From Penelope pileata (lineage: Eukaryota; Chordata; Aves; Galliformes; Cracidae), in NCBI GenBank assembly GCA_013396635.1, contig WBMW01004867.1:1488318-1552317 (forward strand): a DNA stretch of 64,000 nucleotides. The letters run 5' to 3'. Both the position numbers and the translations under genes were made by a program. Each line of letters starts with the position of its first letter. The stretch's first letter is position 1. Under the pieces are notes generated by a model, which had not been told where the DNA came from, did no database searches, and saw nothing but the letters and a program-made list of their open reading frames with translations. Positions 1 to 14,000 of this stretch are shown here, piece by piece.

Positions 1-3000
1 GGTTCTCCGTGACTGTGGTGTGAGACATGGAGGAGTTTGTGAGCACATGGTCCCGAATGGCCATGGTGAGGAGCTAAGGGCCGTGTGGTTACATCTGCAC
101 CTCTCTCCTGAAGCACCCGTGTGGCATGCCGTGTTCAGACCGTCACTCCTGCAGTCCTGGGGAAGGCCCTGTGGGCACTGCAACTGCCAGTCCCTGCTGC
201 TGTCCACATGGGTCTTCGTCAGTACTGATCCAAGTCCTTAGACCTAATGAGCAGAGAAAAAGCATTAAAACACACCAGGTTCATCAAAACACGAGTATGC
301 GTACTTTTCTCCTAATAAACAGTCAGCATTTCCCTATTTCAGCATTCACTGCATAAATTCTGAATTTTCTAAGTTACCAAGAAGTAAGCAAGCCAAGGCA
401 ATTTAATTTGGACAAGTGGCAATTACACATTTCTGTGTTTCTACATAAAGCTTTTCTATACTGTTTGACTTTGGCTATAAACTTCTGCTTTTCTGAATCA
501 TTTCTGTATATACATAAAAATCTGGGTTTTTTTCTGAAAGGATGAAATTGTGAAAACTAAACTGAATCACTTCCAAATGGGGGTGTAACATATGGTGGAG
601 GTGCAAAGAAAGTGAAATTAAATGGCCGGCGTAGTGGCTCTGCAAAAATCCTGGAGCTTCTCTTGCCTCAGAAACCTTGGGGACTGCCTTCAGAGAAATT
701 CAAAGACCACTGAAGAGGAAAAACTGAATTGCAGATGAAAAGACAGAAATTACTGTGGATGGACAAGCAGGCGGACCACAGAAGACATGCACTGGTGGGA
801 CAGTGCTGCAGAGCTGCAAGCGCTGCTGAGGCACCAGGCATCCAGGCGTGAGGCCTGCGTACGTCCAGTGTGGATGAGGACAGCTGCACCAGAAGAAGTC
901 CTCAGCAGCCACCCTGTGCTTCATAATGCAGCAACGAGCCACAGGTAGGACTAGAACAAATGATACACCGGTGAATCTTGAGCTTGGGTTTCATCAACAT
1001 TGTGGGTGTAGTGTGTACTGCTTACCTGACTGCTGGCTGCACCTTCCTATGATCTGGATCCACAAGTTTACCAGGGTGAAGAGCTAAACGGAGAGGGTTT
1101 GGCATATTCTCCATGTCTGAACAGTACCAGGAGCCGCCTGCCCATTTTCAGCCCAGGAGGTGCTCAAGGCCAGGTTGCATGGGCCCTAGGCAGCCTGACG
1201 CGGTGGGTTGCAGCCCTGCCCATGGCAGGGGTTGGGACTGGGTGGGCTTTATGGTGCCTTCCAACCCATGGCATTTTATGATTCTGTGGTTCTATGATTT
1301 GTAAGAATATTCCTAAGAAGTACTGAGCAAGGAAGACCTGGATTTCCAAATTAGGAAGACATCATGGAAAAAGTTGCCAGGGTATTTAAGAATAAATCTT
1401 AAGACTTGAGAAGAGGTTTGAGGGACAGAGGTTTAAAAGGAATCCTCAGTCTCTTGAAAGCAGTCCTAGTTAACAGCAGACTCTGAAGGCAGTGCAGCTC
1501 CACTCGCACCAATGAGCAAATGCAGAAAGAGAGTGCAAGACATTGTTATTAATTGCATACGTACACACACCAAAATGCTTTCTTCTTTGCCATCTAGCTA
1601 TGGAAACCTCAAAACTAAAGCTATTTAAAGCTTCAATTCCGAGATACTTTCAGTTTTTCTCTGTTGTTTTTCTCCTGTTAAGGTAAACAATACAGAAAGC
1701 TGAACCTCATTATCAAGGAGTCTTGAATTTTGAAGAGATTTTGCATTTTGAAACACTGCAAATATGACTATAAGAAAAATACGCAATGAATCAATTGCTT
1801 TGAGGAAAGCACAGGCTGAGAAATGGCCACATAGATCCATGAATTTAGTCATTTCTCATGAGGAACTTCATCACAAAATGCCTTAAAAATTGTCAAGCTT
1901 TAAAAACATAGATTTTGCCTCCTGACGTTCCTGTTGGCATGACTCTTCAGGACTGCATTCCACAGTTAGAATCAGTTAGAAGACTTCCAATTCCTACTCA
2001 AAAAAAATGATTCAGGTCATGTTTCATATCCATGATCCTTAAGCTCCCTTCTCCCCTACCTTTACTTTCTTGATGTATTTTACAGATGGAAATCACACTG
2101 CTCCTCAGCTTATGCTTTGCTGTGTGAAACAAGCTAATTGCTTTTAATAGAAGAGATCTTTAAAGATATTTATTTTTAAAAGTAAATTTCAGAGCTGTAG
2201 AAATTGAGGAATGTACTGCCTCTTCCTCGTAGGGGGCCACTGGCACGTTAAGAAAGGCACAACAGCAATGAAGTAAAGGTGACACACTTCTACCCCCATG
2301 TTTCCCTCCTCCACTTTTTCTTCTCCCACACAAATACAGCTTGGGCAGTCTGTGTGCAGATTTGGCACTGTTTGTCAGCACCCAAACAATCACACAACCT
2401 AATTTTAGGGCTGGCTGGCAAAGCCAGCACTGCTGCTATCCTAACGCCTGTAATTTGGCTCAGAGAAAAAATGTTTTGGAGGCAGAATTGTTTAATTATT
2501 TCAAAGGCTGATGGCCAACTAGGGCCCAGCAGGGTTCCAGCTGGCAAGGACGCAGGGGATGCTGTTCTCCACTCGGAGGGCGGGCTGCCTCAGGATGAAG
2601 CCATGTAAAACTCTGAATTTGATACAGGTTTTGTCGTATTTGTACCTACAGGATGGCCACCTGGGCTGCACCAACTGGCACTTTGGGACTTGTGCCCCTT
2701 TGCTGTGGTTAATCACTGATAAGTACCGAACAACTCCAGCGCCGGAGGAGAGATCTGATTTCTCTTTCCATGAACTGCAGCACTGCTCCCAGCGCTGGGT
2801 TGCGTGGTACGATGGCACCGCGCTGCGCCTCGCTCTGCAAAACGCTGTAACTTCCCTGATCCTTCTGGTTTGTTTAAATTGTAGAATAACCACATAGTGA
2901 GCCACGCAGGTGCTAATTTCACGTTATGAACCTGGTTATTTTAATACATATGAATTTTAAAGAAGCGTGGCAGCGCCCAAAGTGCTGCTCATGTCTTCAT

Positions 3001-3100
3001 CACTACACACTGAAAATACTGCAACTACAGCAAAGATGGGGCAGGAATAGATTTCCAGCACCTCCAGGCGCTGTTGTCTTTCATAATCTTTCCTCCCTGT
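1..3100. other. Intergenic region upstream of BIVM
   Basis: No exon of a recognisable gene is seen on either strand. In human the divergent neighbour of BIVM is POGLUT2 (KDELC1). I looked for its signal-peptide and filamin-domain exons on the minus strand here and found none, so it must lie further left or be arranged differently. Short open frames occur but lack splice context or familiar motifs. The only repeat I recognise is the CR1 tail near 1.2 kb. Confidence 0.6.
1155..1302 (+). mobile_element. CR1 LINE 3' end fragment
   Basis: The segment reads as the 3' end of a CR1 retrotransposon in sense orientation: a 'gctcaaggccaggttg' block, then 'gggactgggtgggcttt', a 'ccttccaaccca' block and the terminal 'attctgtggttctatgatt' tail typical of CR1 8-mer ends. 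Only the 3' terminus is present, as expected of 5'-truncated CR1 insertions. Confidence 0.85.
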
Positions 3101-3119
3101 GTACGATGTTCCCGAGGCA

Positions 3120-3850
3120 CAGCTGTTACACTGCCCTGCACGGCTGTTACTCAGACCGCCCACCCCAGCACAACAGCCCCGACACCGTCGCTGAGAACCC
3201 GGCGCCCGGGGGCAGCCGCCGACGGCCTCCTCCGCCGGACGAGACCAAGAAGGCGCAGACCTGGGGGAAGCAACGCGCAGGCAGCTCTTCAGTGCCAACC
3301 GCGAGGACGCCGCCTCTCCCCGCGCTCCCCCCCGGCGGCTGCGGCGGTTGGTGCCGCCCGGCGGCGGCGCTGAGGCGGAGGGTGGCGGGGGCGCAGGTGA
3401 GCGCTCGGCGTAGTCTTTCCCCCGCGTCGCGCGCTGCGTCCGCTTCCGGCGCGCGCACATCCCCGCTCCGCCGCCGGGGGGAGGCGACGCAGGCGGGCGG
3501 TGCGCAGGTAACGGGCCCGGGTCCGGCCCTTCCCCTCTCTGGCCCGCGGGGAGGAGCGGGTCCCGTCCCCGCTGCTGCGGCTGCCGCCTCTTCCCCCGAC
3601 CGCGGTTCTGCAGCCGAGTGACGGCGGCGCGGCCTCGTTCTGGGGGCGTGCAGCGCCGGGAGGGGGCGTTCCGCGGGGCCGGGAGCAGAGGAGGGCCCTG
3701 CGCTGCTGCGGGGCTCTGAGCGGGGGCGGGGCCGCGGCGGTGAGCTCGCGAGTGGAGCGCTTGGTGCCGGGTTCCTCTCCGTGGAGTGTTTGCACTGCAG
3801 CGTGCGGGCTGCTGACGTGACGGATAGCAGAGACTGGCATTTTACTTCCC
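3120..3850 (+). promoter_or_regulatory. BIVM: CpG-island promoter and candidate first exons of BIVM
   Basis: A sharply bounded GC- and CpG-rich block stands in AT-rich surroundings. It contains GC boxes (for example 'gggggcgggg' near 3722) and a CRE-like TGACGTGA at 3813-3820. Three good splice donors could end an untranslated first exon: CAG|GTGAGC after 3396, CAG|GTAACG after 3507 and GCG|GTGAGC near 3739. Any would splice to the acceptor ending at 4467. The transcription start cannot be fixed from sequence. The long open frames here on both strands are a by-product of high GC, not coding evidence. Confidence 0.8.
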
Positions 3851-4467
3851 AGAGAAAGATAATCAAAAGCGAGCCGGCCCTCTAAATCAGCTTTGGGTAA
3901 TTCTTAGCTGCTGTCAACAGAGCCAGGTGCTCTTCTTTGGTGCTTTTTGAAGAATAGGAGGCACACAAATTAAAAGGAAACCCTTAGCAACTGCACAGGG
4001 AAAGCAGCGAAGCAGATTGAACCTAACGTTGTCAGTTTACAGTAAGCAGAAGTAACAGGCATTGGCATTTTCTGTAAGCTTGAGCTCACCTGCCGCAGAA
4101 GCATGCAGTGTGCTTCTCAATTAAGTGTCCTTAAGTTGCTTTGTGATATGTTCATTTGTATAAATTACTTTGTGCTGTATCTGTGCAAGGTATTGTGACT
4201 TTAAAAGGAATAGGAGCAATCAGCCACAGTGACCTAAGTGCATTTGCTCATGGTGTCTTCATCATAGCATCATTATAGTGTGTGTGACTGATACCAGAAA
4301 TGAGAAAAAGTGCCTTTGTAGAATCCTGGAGATGCAGAGGAAAAGATGTGGGGTGCATTTTCATGTATCTTGAAAGATAGCTCAGGTTTGTTTGGACATG
4401 AGTTCAGAAATAAGTCTCGTGTGTTGTTGATTTGAGACGCCCGTGCTAACTTCTCCTGTTCTTTCAG

Positions 4468-5070
4468 GTCCCTCACCAATAGCTCTTGCAGAGACAATGG
4501 AGGCAATGATGCAAACTGTGTGGTAATCAAAAATAAACAGAGCTGTTCCGTGCCACACAATACTCTTTCAATATAATTCAATGCCTCACATTTCAGAAGA
4601 TGAAAAGGAAAATGGTTCTGGAAACAATGGAAACACTGAAAAGAAACCTGGGAAAGAATCCCCAGAAGCTTCTCTTCGTGATCCTAAAAAGTCATACTGC
4701 ATCTCAGATGCCTCTGCTGCGTCATTGATGTCTAGGGGAGATGGGCATTACCCGTGGGGATGTCCTGTGACTCATACACGAGAGAAATTTTATACCATTT
4801 GCTCAGACTATGCTTTTTTAAACAGAGTAACATCTATTTGTAAAAGCCCAAGTGCTTCAGTTAGTGCCTGCCTGTCGGGCAGTGCTGCCTTAAATGTTGG
4901 AGGTAACACACCTAGCTTACTGAGCATTCAGACTGGTGCTTCAGAGATAATCTACAGTGAAGATGCTAACTTGGATACCTTGTCGGACAGCCTTGGAAAG
5001 TTGCCACTGGCCTGGGAAATTGATAAATCAGAATTCAACAGCGTGACCACAAATCATAAGAACAAAACAG
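4468..5070 (+). CDS. BIVM: BIVM first coding exon (5' UTR tail plus residues 1-164)
   Basis: The acceptor 'ttctttcag' ends at 4467, the start codon is at 4581 and the donor AAACAG|GTGAGA follows 5070. The coding part is 490 nt, so the exon ends in phase 1. The 113 nt before the ATG hold the uORF. Confidence 0.9.
4497..4526 (+). promoter_or_regulatory. BIVM: uORF in the BIVM 5' UTR (9 codons)
   Basis: In the exon starting at 4468, an ATG at 4497 has a strong Kozak context (A at -3, G at +4). It reads MEAMMQTVW and stops at 4524-4526. The main BIVM start at 4581 has a weaker context (T at -3). Ribosomes would meet the uORF first and reach the main start by leaky scanning or reinitiation, so translational restraint is likely, by inference. 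Confidence 0.6.
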
Positions 5071-8000
5071 GTGAGATGGTGAATATTGGATGTTGTGGTA
5101 CAGAAAGGATTCCTCTTCAGAGCTTGCTTGTGGAGGGGCGTGGTTAAGACATGTTTGGTGAGGAAGTGCTACAGGAGAGCCTGTACATCGTCTCAGGCAA
5201 CTTGCTCATGTGCAAAGCAGAGAGTGAGGTAGGAGGAGTGAGAGCCAAATGAAGTGGCTCTGGAACATGACTGGCTTGCACTTAACTGTGTGTGTGGTGG
5301 TTTTGGTGGATTTTTGCTCGTTTAGTAGAACCTGGTGAATTTTGCAGTGTTTACTTGCGGCTGTTAAATGCAATTTTGTCACTTGCAGAAGTGTTTCCAG
5401 GTACTTCAAAGATGTGTTTGGAAATTGAAGATGTGCTTTATTTGTGACAAGAGGTAAATTAAATCATCTAGGAGGTATCTAGGAGAGCAGTTGGTTTCTG
5501 TAACAGAACTGTATTTATTTTGATTCACTGTATGTGTCCATGAATCAAGCACTTACACACCCATGGTTTTCTTTGTTTTGTAATCCCTCTGCTTACCTAC
5601 AGCTGCCTGTGGCTGCTTTTTTTTTTTTTCCAATGTGTTGCCTAGCTAGTCAAATGGATGTTTAATCTACCTCATTGTGAAACCAGCTGAGCAAAACTTG
5701 AAATATTTTTGGCAAATTGCTGTTGTGTTTTGATGTGTACATGTAGTGTCTTCAAATGAAAATAAGAAGCAATAACATCTCTCAGGATAGTCAGCTTTGC
5801 TGAAACATATGTAGTGTGTTTTATTTGGATATGATGGCTTCAAAATGGGACAAATACTTCTACTGGAACGTGTGGGCCAACTATTTTTCATTCTTCCTCT
5901 GCCTCAGTGGCTTGAAGAGGTTGTAGCAGTCTCTCTGACTTTGCCTGTAAGCTTGCATCGGAAAGTATTGCTGGTTACGCAGATTGGCTGTGAAAAGCAA
6001 ATGTTTAATTATATTTTCCTGTGCGTTTAATGTTACATGATGGGAAGTTTATGTTAGTCTGCCTAGTCTGGCAACATATTTTCAGCCTTTGGAGAATGTA
6101 TTTCTGGGACAGATGATGTAACTCATCAGAAAGTAAGCAGATTGACTGCTTTCTCAGAACAGTTGAGCAGATCATTTTTAATTCTATTCAAAAGAATTCA
6201 TGGTGTTTCTCTGGCTAATGGGTGCTTTGGTGTTCTACAGACGTGTTGAATATCTTGATGGATTATTTGACCCTTCATCAAAATCTTTAGCCCCAGTTCC
6301 CACTTAGACAGCCAGCATCTCTGATGTGAGGTGCATGCTATTACTAGAAATATTTAAGGGATAAGATACAAAAGGTAAGCAAGGTATTCATTTGTTTCTG
6401 AAATCTGCTTTGCAGGCAACATGAAGAAACAAGTGACAAAGAAAAAGTCCTTAGACAAAAAAAGCAAACAACATAGAGAATGTCCTCAGCGCTCTGCTCT
6501 GGAAGATGTGAAGGAGAGGAAGGTGTTGGACCTCCGAAGATGGTAGTATTTATGAAATGTATTTAAGATTATCCCCATACAGTTTGTTGGTAAACACTGT
6601 TGCTTATTATCTTATTTAATATTTCTTAATATCTTAATTGTTTTAGCAGAAATACTGTATGGGCTGAGTTAAGCACACATGTTCTAAACCTCATACTTCT
6701 AAAAGAAGGAAAGCTCCCATCTGCTGAAATTCTAAAATCTTTTTTTTAAAACAACTTTTTGCTTCAATGTGGAAGCAATTTCTATGGGAGTTCAGTGTAC
6801 TGGCATGGTCAGGCAAAAATTAACTTGAAGTGTAGTACTGATACATCTCTACTCTTGATTTTTCTTTCAAGTTGGAAATACTAGGTCAGAATCTACCAGT
6901 TCTATACAGCCTCTGAATGTATATCGTGTGAATGTAGTTCACTTAATTTAGTGAATTCATCTGGTTCTTACAGTAAGTCTGTGTCATCAGGAAGTTAAGA
7001 GTTAGATGAGAGAATCTGCATCCCAGAATGACATTTATTAGTAAAAGCAGTTTACTAAAAATTCCAATGTTGGAAAAGACTGGATCAAACTGTGTGTTCT
7101 CTTAGTACAGAACCATTTTTCCTGCAGGATCACTTGTACAGAACTCCCATGGAACTGTTAGACATTTGACTGGTTTGTATGAGATAGGGTAGTACTGCCT
7201 GACGGGCATTAGTATAGCCTGGCGCCTCAATGGCGTGGCACAAAGCTGAGAAGTTCATGTTGCTCATATGTGTAACTGAATCCAGAAGGGTTACTGATGT
7301 GGTGGTTGTTGTTTTAGGTATTGCATCAGCCGACCTCAATACAAGACTTCCTGTGGAATTTCTTCTTTAGTGTCTTGCTGGAATTTCTTATATAGTACAC
7401 TGGGAGCTGGCAGGTAAGTCACATTTGGACAGCCTTTTACGTCTAGACTAGAGTCTCAAATGTGTTAATTACTTTATTAAAACTTTTTTTCAGTTTACCA
7501 CCTATTACTCAAGAAGAAGCGTTGCATATACTGGGTTTTCAACCCCCGTTTGAGGAGATTAGATTTGGTCCCTTCACTGGAAATACAACTTTAATGAGGT
7601 ATGCTTGGTTCTTTGGATGCAACCAAATAGTTGTTTTATGCAAAACTAAAAAAACTAAATCATAAAACATCTAAAGATACAGCAGTAATTAATTTATTAA
7701 AAAAAGAAAATAAGTTGTGGCTGATAGATTAGTCATCTTAAGTTTTAGAGTAACAGGGTATACCTCTAGAAGTAAATTCTCGAAGAGTTTTTACACTAGC
7801 CTTTATTAATGATGCGATGTTGTTACACAGATGCTGAGAACATGAAAATGTATTTAATTTTTTGATTCAATTTGATTAGTGGATTCACTCCTGTGAATCC
7901 AATTTCCTGGTTAGGAAACGTGTTCTGGATCCTCATTTTCCTGTTTCTGAAAATGCTTGTTTAGTGCCTGTTAAGATCATTACAATAGCCTGAAATGATA

Positions 8001-11000
8001 CTCATTATAATAGCAGCTTTATGTAAAAATTATTTAAGAATTGCAAATGAGATGGTGAGTTCATTGTACCTTTGCTGCAACAGAACTGCTCAGGATGAGT
8101 TTGACAGGAAAAGATGGGGCTGGAGTTGCAGAAGGCTTGGACTTCCAAATTCTCTGTCACTTCTGCTCTGCTGCTTTCTGATCTTGAGGAGTTAGGTCTA
8201 AAATCTGTCATTTCTTTGTTTTACTGAACTCACAAAGACTTCTAGAGTTAAACAGGGCCTTGAGGTTTGAACGTCTTGAAAAGGCTTTGCTGTATTACCC
8301 ATCTGTGCGACTCAAAAATTTTGCAGTTTTCTTGCTAGCTTCATGAATCATATTTCATCTAGTTGGTATTTTTTAAAGGCAATATATGTGGTTTGGCATG
8401 GAGTGTGGGTGCTGGATTTGAAAATGTGGCAGCAGTCTGTTCTTAAATAGTAGCATAGTAGTCTAGATCATTGAAGAGTGTCGTGCAAACTTCCTTCTCT
8501 GCCTGAGAAGACTTGGATCCAGATTTTATATCTCTCAGGAGTATGTCAACCCTCACAGAACAAGCTGAAAGTTCTGCCTCTTTATGGCAACAGTTTGTAT
8601 AGCAGAAAGTAAAACTTGGCATTCTTCTTTCTTTTCACCTGTGAGTGCCCTAAGTGCTGCGGAAAAGGACTTTTTTTTTTCTCTTGTCTGGTCAAATTAT
8701 TAAGCATGCAGCAGACTGGAAAACAGGAGCACAGAGAGACAAACCCATCCTAGCATAATTTTACAATTGAAGGATTATCTTGTGGGACAGGAATTTGAAT
8801 CTTCTAATGCTGCAAAATGAAGTGAATATCTGATACAAGATCTTTTTGGCAGATGTTATGTTTCTTGCTGCTGTGAGTTCTGGAATTGGACTCCTGCAAT
8901 GTTTTGGGAATGTGAAATACACAATAGAAGCCCAATGTGGTATGCAGAAAGTCCCAGTGAAAGTCTGCCTGCTAATGTTGTAGATTCCCTTTGTGCGCTT
9001 TACAAAGCGTGGTTGCTGCTTGACGCTTCAAAATTTGAACATCTTCCCTAAAGGCTGAGTAGCTGAAAAGTTAGACGTGACTGAGCTGAACAGAATAGGG
9101 CCAACATTTATAAATCCAGCACTTTGCTTATTGTGGGACTATACAAGGCCTGAAAAAGCAAAGGGAAGGAAAAGACTTTGAATATTTATTTTTCTGCCTA
9201 GAATGATTTGAGTTATGATACTCTGGTCATCCACAATCTGTATACTACTGTGATACTTAGTAACACAGTGAGACTTCTTATCTAAACTGCCAAGCAGTGA
9301 AAAGTGAAAGAAAGTTGCATTTAATAACTCTTGAGTTGCTACAATCTTTAAGCTTATTGTTTCAGATGGTTTAGGCAAATAAATGATCACTTCCATATCA
9401 AGGGATGTTCATATGTTCTGTATAAACCTCATGGGAAGAACAAGACAGCTGGAGAAACTGGTAAGTAACTAATCCTATAGCATTCACCTTCTGGTGTATA
9501 ATCTGAAAAATTCTCCCATGTGCAGCATTTGAAAGGGCAAATTATTACAAAGTATTACTTCCAGTTTCAGATACGCTATCAAAGAGTTCCATATCACCTG
9601 ATTTTTCTCATTTTACTTTTTCTCTTATTTTGCTAACACTTCATAATATTTAAAAAATAAAATATTGTGTGCTATGGAATTTTAAAGTAGCCAACTTTGC
9701 TGGAAGAGGTGTTTGCTGTAATACTGGGGGAGCAGCAAATTTTTATTTTGACATTTTGGAAATCTCTGTTTAAAAAGTGAGAACGTACACCATCAAAGTA
9801 TTATATTAATACCTTAATTAATGCCTTGTACTCCTAACAACTTTTGAAGTTGGTGTACGTACTTGTTATACTGCGTCTAACTAACATATGTCTCTGAATG
9901 CTAGGCGACTATTTTCAACTAGCTGCTGAAGCTGCATTTTCATGCATAACTTTAAGTGTGCTATCTATAGGGAAGTTATGCTTTTACGTACAATTTATTA
10001 GCCTTCAGTTTATTGAGGATATTTAACTTCTAACTGGAAGAGTAGTTTAAAAGGATAAAACCACGCTGAAAAGTTACGGTGCAGATGATTAAAGGGGGAA
10101 TCCCAGCAAACTGCTCTTCACTCTTTAATTGCTGTACATTCACGTATCTCTTGTTCTCAAAATTCTCGGGTGGGATACTACATTTCAGTATCTCTTCTAG
10201 TATTTCTTGAAAGTGACCATTGTACTCACATCACAGAATACTGTGCCCTCAAATATGGGAGGTGATCCTGAGACTAGGAAGCTCTGAGTGTTTGAAGACT
10301 TTCAGGTGTTTCAGTAGTGTCATTATTACATGACTTCATCTGACTTGGAGTAGTGAGGTTGCTTTATATTGCTTATGTGTATTTCCTAAGTTGAGATGCT
10401 TCTTTTTGTCAGAAAAAGTAATTTTTAATATCGTTTCAATGTAAGAACAATGCATACTTTATATTTCATCTCCCTAGCACAGACTGTGGCGGATGTAACC
10501 TGATGTTTTGTTTCCTTTGTGGTACAAAAAAAGTTAAGTTTTAAATCAACACTATTTTTTGTGTGCCTGTCATATCACATCTTCTAATTGGGGGGGGAAG
10601 TGATGTAACTGTTTTATACAAGGAAATACATCTTCTTTGTTATTGTTGAATATGTTATGCAGGATCCAAAGCACTCTGGACTGTAACATCAACTTTCTTT
10701 TGTAGCTGTGGGGGCCCTTGCAAAGCTGACACGTGGACTGAAAGATGAATCCATGGCCTACATCTACCATTGCCAAAACCATTATTTTTGCCCCATTGGA
10801 TTTGAAGCAACCCCAGTAAAAGCTAGTAAAGCATATAGGTAAGATGACAAGCTTATGCTTATTTTAGTGGAGAAATGTGCAGAAAGACTTAATGTAAGTT
10901 TGTACCATTTTTCTCCCTAAATAACATTTCAGTGTATGTTGTGAGAGCATTTGTCTCAACTGGCAAAACACTGTATTTTGAAATAATTGACTTAAAGTAA

Positions 11001-14000
11001 AAATAACTGAGCAAGCTAGGTTGAGAGAACTTAGAAAACCACTACTGGTACTAAGAATTTGCTTAAAGATGCCTATTTGCATAGGGTAGTTATTTACATG
11101 AAGCACAAGTAAAGGTAGCTAGTCTTAAAAATAAAACCATATAGGCAGGAAAAAGCAAGGTGAAAGTGTGTGTGTGTGCGTGTGTGACTTAATAAACTAG
11201 AAGCAAAAAGCCTTGCAGTGATACTAATCCATTCTGTAGTAGACATAATGGAATCTGCAATGGCCAGAAGAACTGTTTGTGTCTGGTGAGAACCAGGGAT
11301 GTAGTACTGCAGTATGGCGATTACGAACAATTTTTTTTTTTTTTGCAGTGTTAACTAAAAGCAATGATAAAATTGGAGTGTAAGGCTTATGAAGATAAAC
11401 CTATCTAAATAATTTGTTACCAAGAAGCTTGAAGAGATCTGTGGACTGCCATAGTATCTTTGGCATTTTCAAAACAAAGTCTTGCACTTCTCAAAGCCCA
11501 GGGGAAAGTTAATACGACAATTGCTTTAGAATAGAAATATGATGACTTGAATAATTTTAGATTTGTCAGAATGACATTACTCAGGATAAAAGAATGGGGC
11601 AATTGATATAGGTTTCAATTAAATATAAGTTTAAAAAGAGGATAATGGCATTGATGTTCACTCTGAGATTAGGGAAAATCCTGCATAAAAACAAAAATTG
11701 TCTCAAGATTATGAAATTTTTCATCCTTAGCGTACTTGAGCTGAGATTTTGTAAGGCCTTTATCTTTCTACTCTATGATATGCTGAGAGGAGTTTCTTTT
11801 GCATCGTTTACAGAATTGTACTCAAATTGTTTTTTCTATCTGCAAGTGGCTGTGAACACAGCATATACCAGAGGCTTCTGATGCACTTTCCTCAAGGTTC
11901 AGCTGTTGGTCAGTATTTAGTGATATCAATGAGCATAGGAAAACTCTGACCAAATTAGCAGATACCAGTAGCAGGGAAGGCTAAGTGGTGAAGAGAGTAG
12001 GTCACTGATGTGAGGTGAGCCTTTGTGCTTTGCTTACCAACCAGTTATGTGTTTGGCTGTGTTGAAAGAATGCGGTGTCACTTCAAGGAATGAAGAAACC
12101 TAGCTCTGCTTCTGGAGTTCAGAGTGGTTATTGTGTGGATGCACTAAAGCATAATCATCTGAATCTAATCTGTACCCAGTGTGAGGCTGTGACCAAGGGG
12201 CTAGTGAAGCCTTTAGTCTATGAACAAAAGAGTATAGAAGGTCATTGGTGGTTTTTTTTTTTTAATTAAAATTCCATTTGCTGACATGCTATATGAGTGA
12301 GGATAGTGTGGAAAATATGCCCCAAATAGAAGTTCAGCACATGAATCTTAAAATTACCAAAAGGTTAATTACTTGTTTTCTCTATCACTTACTAAAGAGT
12401 CCACACTGGAAGAGCAAAAGAGTTTAAAAAATAAAAATAAAAAAAATAAAAAATAAAAAACTGTGTATACTAGATTGAAAGTGCAGTTAAAGAAAGAGTG
12501 TGGCCCAATGGGTGAAAATTTCAGATGCTTTACATATGTAGCTTGAATTTATATTGTTTAGTAATGAACAACAGCAATGATTTGATTACTTTACCCATGA
12601 TTGAAATGGGTTCTCAGTCACTACTAATAGGAAAAGAAAATCCAATATTGACTTAAATACTAACAAAAGATCCCTCCTAAAAACTCAACATGAAGTAATT
12701 AGTTCAAGGAGGTTTTACAGCCTTATTTTAGGCTGGAGTTCAAACCATAGGAGCATCCTGTTTTGTATCTTCTAGCATCTTACTGTGAAAAACCATGTTA
12801 GCGCTCAGGAAGCACTGTCAGTAGATTTTGTAGCAATTCTTGTTTACGTGTTTTTGCATTCTAGTTATAAACTTTTAGTTAACTATAAAACTAAGAAATA
12901 TTTAAGCTTCAAACGAAAAGGGTAGACAGGCTGCTAGGCTGAGCTTAGTAGACAGTTCTTAGGTCAACCACAGACTTCCTGTATGATCTTAGGTTGCTGG
13001 ATTTGGACTCGAGAGACCTGGGTTCAGTTCCCAGTTCAACCACAGACTTCCAGTGTGACTTTAGGTAAGTCAATTAATCTATCCTGTGTCTGGGTTTCCC
13101 ACATGTAGAATGATGGCATACGTTGTTACTTTACAGGAAATTTTAGGAATAAGTAAACAAATTGTTGCAAGCAGTAAGGCCGTATGCTATGTAATTATCT
13201 AGGCAGGAAAATCTCATTTTTTTCCACTGTTGAAACTGAAGTAGGTTTTTTCACTGGGTAATTACACACAGGAAGTCACAGAACAGGCCTCTACCTCATT
13301 GGTCTGCTCCAATGTCTGTCAGGAATTGTTCCTGAAACAGTTACTACAGGCCTTGGGTTTCTTGAAAGTTGCTTACAAACCTGAATTAGTATCAGTTCAG
13401 GGTTTTTTTGGTTGTTTTTTATATGTTGGATGGTTAGGAGAAGTGATTGAAGTGATGAGTTATTTTCATAGAGGTTGCCCTATTACTTTTAATAATAACT
13501 GTTAGGTGGAGTGTAGTTTAAAAATAGTGGAAGGATCTCTTTCATGGCTCTGTTAGAAGTCGGAACTGGGGAGGAAAAGGTTTGTTCCACCCTCACATGG
13601 CGTTTCACAACTCTTATGTGCATTTTTATATGTATGTTTATATTTAGATCTTACATTAGACTGCCTTTCAGCTGAGTAATGCTGTTTTTGAATATTTGTC
13701 TTTTCCGCAAATAACAAGCAATAGTTCTTCTATCTTGCTTCCAAACCTTGTGAAACAAATAGTTTCCCTGTAGGCAATTGCAAATGCTATAGCACAGGAG
13801 CTGATTTTTATTTTGGCTGAAAAAACAACTGTAAAAATCCATAAAATATATATACATACATATATGTATATAATATAAATATATTATAGAGATGTTAATC
13901 TCTTTTTTCTTTTTAGTATGCACAATAAATCTTACTAGGATTATATCTTCTATTGCACAGAGGTCGTGTCTTGCAGCAAGAAGTAGAATATTGGATCTTG

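Noticed and set aside
2926..3866. Long open frames on both strands over the BIVM CpG island (231 codons plus, 239 codons minus)
   Set aside because: High GC suppresses stop codons. The peptides are Ala/Pro/Arg-rich with no domain, and the region fits a promoter.
12995..13045. tRNA-like B box
   Set aside because: No acceptor stem or anticodon arm can be drawn. It belongs to the MIR-like SINE.
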